Assembly (NCBI GenBank): GCA_002411545.1
Contig: DHTG01000025.1
Coordinates: 1 to 51,074, forward strand
From: Bacteroidales bacterium UBA5266
GTDB taxonomy: Bacteria; Bacteroidota; Bacteroidia; Bacteroidales; WCHB1-69
Direction: 5' to 3'
Length of the DNA: 51,074 nucleotides
How positions within the stretch are numbered: position 1 is the stretch's first letter; every line of letters starts with the position of its first letter. The translations under genes were made by a program, and so were the position numbers. Below the pieces are notes generated by a model, which made no database searches, had not been told where the DNA came from, and worked only from the letters and a program-made list of their open reading frames with translations. This document shows positions 49,526 to 51,074 of the stretch, piece by piece.

Positions 49526-50032
49526 CTCTAGAATCAAAGGATGGAAATCATCACGAATTTCAGAATTTGTAAGAAGATTTATATATCCGTCACACCATAC
49601 ATAAATAGAGTTTAATCGCTTTTTAATATCTTTTAATTCAATCTTTTCTATTTTTACAGTTGAGTCATCTAACCATTCATCAGCAATAGCAACTATAAAA
49701 TTATTCAAATTTGATTTTTCTAACAGTTTAAAAAAATTAAAAAGTTTTGGAGTAGAAGATTTTCTTTTATATAACTCGGTCGTTATATAATATTCAGAAA
49801 TTTCATATATTAATGGATACGAAGAAAAAAAAGTTTCATCATTTTGCCCTTCTACAAGTATTCCGGTATGAAATAAATTGAAATATTTTTCTAAAATTTT
49901 AATACCATTTTTAGCTTCAACATTGTATTTATCAAATTCCCATATAACTTTTATATCGTTTGAAGACAATAATATGTTGTTTACTAAATTCATATCATGA
50001 GCATTATATACCCCTAAAACTATAACATCCAT
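49514..50032 (-). CDS. Probable immunity protein of the Rhs toxin
   Basis: I do not recognise this 172-aa protein. It has no signal peptide or membrane helix, is acidic overall and mainly helical with short strands. Its ATG overlaps the Rhs stop by 1 nt, and small genes directly behind Rhs C-terminal toxin tips are normally cognate immunity genes. The immunity role therefore comes from position, not motif. It ends in the degenerate repeat at 49385-49525. Confidence 0.6.
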   Translation of the reverse strand: MDVIVLGVYNAHDMNLVNNILLSSNDIKVIWEFDKYNVEAKNGIKILEKYFNLFHTGILVEGQNDETFFSSYPLIYEISEYYITTELYKRKSSTPKLFNFFKLLEKSNLNNFIVAIADEWLDDSTVKIEKIELKDIKKRLNSIYVWCDGYINLLTNSEIRDDFHPLILEVSR

Positions 50033-51074
50033 TACCTTCCTCCTTTCGTTGTGATTGAATACCCTCCTTTGCCTTTAATTGCCTGATTTAATATATCATA
50101 AGATCTTTTATCAAAAGTAGATACTTTACCTTCTGGAATACTAAAAGATTGTCCATTATTTGGATTTACTCCTTGTCTAAAATTTGTAATTGTGCTGTGT
50201 GTATTTCCATGACTACCTGGCTGATGAACTCTGAAGATTGGTTTTCCATCTTTCATTACAGTAACATTTCCCCCATACTGATCTTTCAACCTTTTAACTA
50301 AATCATCAACAGTGCTTTGAGAAAATTTTGCTACTGTTATTATATCCTTAAGAATTCCAATTGCTTTAAATCCTAAAATCAAATGTTCAATATTAATTGG
50401 CGAATAATCTGCACGTCCACATGCAAGAGGTTTATTAATAAAAAGTTGGATTTGATCCATTTGATTATCTATCTTATCAAGAACATCAGGGTTGACTACC
50501 AATGGCAGTTTACTTCGTAATGTCCCTTTCTCCATAGCTTCTTCGTGAGACATACCTTGCCTGAAGTCTTCTTTAGGCATTATGATAGCTTCTCCTTCTA
50601 GGCCTCTGTTATCTACCCCCAAAAATGTCCCATCTGTACCAAAAATAGGATTATCTTCCATTCCTGTAGGATCAATTCTATTGATTGGCTGATTACTACA
50701 ATATGCATACGGCGACATCCATGGTTTTTCTTCAAAAAACACGTCACGACTTATGAAAGTCGGAGGTGCATAATAGCGGGCGGAATAATAGTACATACCG
50801 TTTTCTTCATCCAATTCCTTAGCATTAAAGGCGTAATTGGGCATGGGTGAGTTATGGAAGGAACTGTTATAATCGCTAATGATTTCTCCGAAAGGGGCAT
50901 AGAAAAGTCCCTGTGTTATATTAGCGTTATTGTCCGTAACCAAACCTGTACTTCCTAAATGATCAGGATGGTAGAAGAAAAGCTCGTCTTCTATTTCATC
51001 ACCAAACAAATTGCATAAATCCGCATCCGGATAAGGAATTGGATTCATATCCGTAATTTGGTTCCCGTTGATTA
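50032..51074 (-). CDS. Rhs-family toxin, C-terminal part (partial at window edge)
   Basis: The reading frame stays open through the right edge of the window, so this is the 3' end of a larger Rhs/YD-repeat gene; the first in-frame ATG inside the window (51048) is not the real start. The visible part contains the Rhs core end: FFYHPDHLGSTGLVTD, FNAKELDEENGMYYYSARYY, then SPYAYCSNQPINRIDPTG. After DPTG about 220 residues form the variable tip, ending with DGKPIFRVHQPGSHGNTHS and TTKGGR. Such tips are released toxins, often nucleases. I could not assign a toxin family; the His/Ser/Arg-rich end could fit a small RNase fold. The downstream gene is the likely immunity gene. Confidence 0.85.
   Translation of the reverse strand, partial: INGNQITDMNPIPYPDADLCNLFGDEIEDELFFYHPDHLGSTGLVTDNNANITQGLFYAPFGEIISDYNSSFHNSPMPNYAFNAKELDEENGMYYYSARYYAPPTFISRDVFFEEKPWMSPYAYCSNQPINRIDPTGMEDNPIFGTDGTFLGVDNRGLEGEAIIMPKEDFRQGMSHEEAMEKGTLRSKLPLVVNPDVLDKIDNQMDQIQLFINKPLACGRADYSPINIEHLILGFKAIGILKDIITVAKFSQSTVDDLVKRLKDQYGGNVTVMKDGKPIFRVHQPGSHGNTHSTITNFRQGVNPNNGQSFSIPEGKVSTFDKRSYDILNQAIKGKGGYSITTKGGR

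Noticed and set aside
49383..49604. 73-aa plus-strand frame after the sRNA candidate
   Set aside because: Its content (HYPHYHIYLP and similar) comes from the degenerate tandem repeats, and it runs over the minus-strand immunity gene end.

Overview
The window looks like chromosomal DNA of an AT-rich Bacteroidetes, most likely Bacteroidales. The evidence is a type IX secretion (T9SS) C-terminal sorting domain (40535-41257), an OmpA/PD40/TPR protein with PorE-like architecture (33719-35719), a secreted DPP-IV peptidase, a Dps-like ferritin paired with peroxiredoxin, A-rich translation starts without Shine-Dalgarno sequences, and many -7 boxes of the Bacteroidetes form TAnnTTTG. I see no rRNA, tRNA, CRISPR array or intact transposase.

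Layout. 1-658: gene-free, with one end of a dispersed repeat. 659-1896: Dps-like ferritin and Prx6-type peroxiredoxin, closed by a strong terminator. 1991-4145: ATP-cone/PD-(D/E)XK nuclease followed by an MscS-type channel. 4390-8719: two small lipoproteins, an EamA transporter and a large EF-hand-containing membrane protein of unknown function. 8797-13245 (minus): mfd and a secreted propeller-like protein. 13530-15400: a compact type II restriction-modification pair. 15439-17628: DPP-IV. 17754-21940 (minus): a probable operon of exonuclease, rluD, recO and malic enzyme. 22314-27382: a six-gene plus-strand operon of radical SAM protein, retropepsin-like protease, SBBP/FN3 secreted protein, flippase-like membrane protein, rfaE2 and cupin. 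27552-29567: cca and coaE. 29564-31556 (minus): System II cytochrome c assembly (ResB, CcsA) plus a cupin. 31785-33698: iron-type alcohol dehydrogenase and a PhnP-like MBL hydrolase. 33719-35719 (minus): the OmpA/PD40 protein. 36262-39710: a P-type cation ATPase and a TrmN6-like methyltransferase. 39832-40445: rplU-rpmA. 40535-41257: T9SS cargo. 41357-45846 (minus): a five-gene operon of saccharopine dehydrogenase-like enzyme, membrane protein, lipoprotein, degenerate M23 protein and pseudouridine synthase. 46148-49090: bleomycin-hydrolase-like peptidase, a pRiA4b ORF-3-like protein and miaA. 49091-49513: a possible small RNA and degenerate repeats. 49514-51074 (minus): the 3' end of an Rhs toxin gene and its probable immunity gene, running off the window.

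Most genes are housekeeping (DNA repair, tRNA/rRNA modification, ribosome, CoA). The accessory parts are the restriction-modification pair, the Rhs toxin/immunity pair, the MITE-like element at 45943-46081 with a related end at 66-126, and the repeat/RNA region around 49150-49530. The least explained genes are the ATP-cone nuclease, the EF-hand membrane protein and the SBBP protein with a histidine-rich insert. I found no multigene system that I could call clearly new. The strongest leads are set out as findings.
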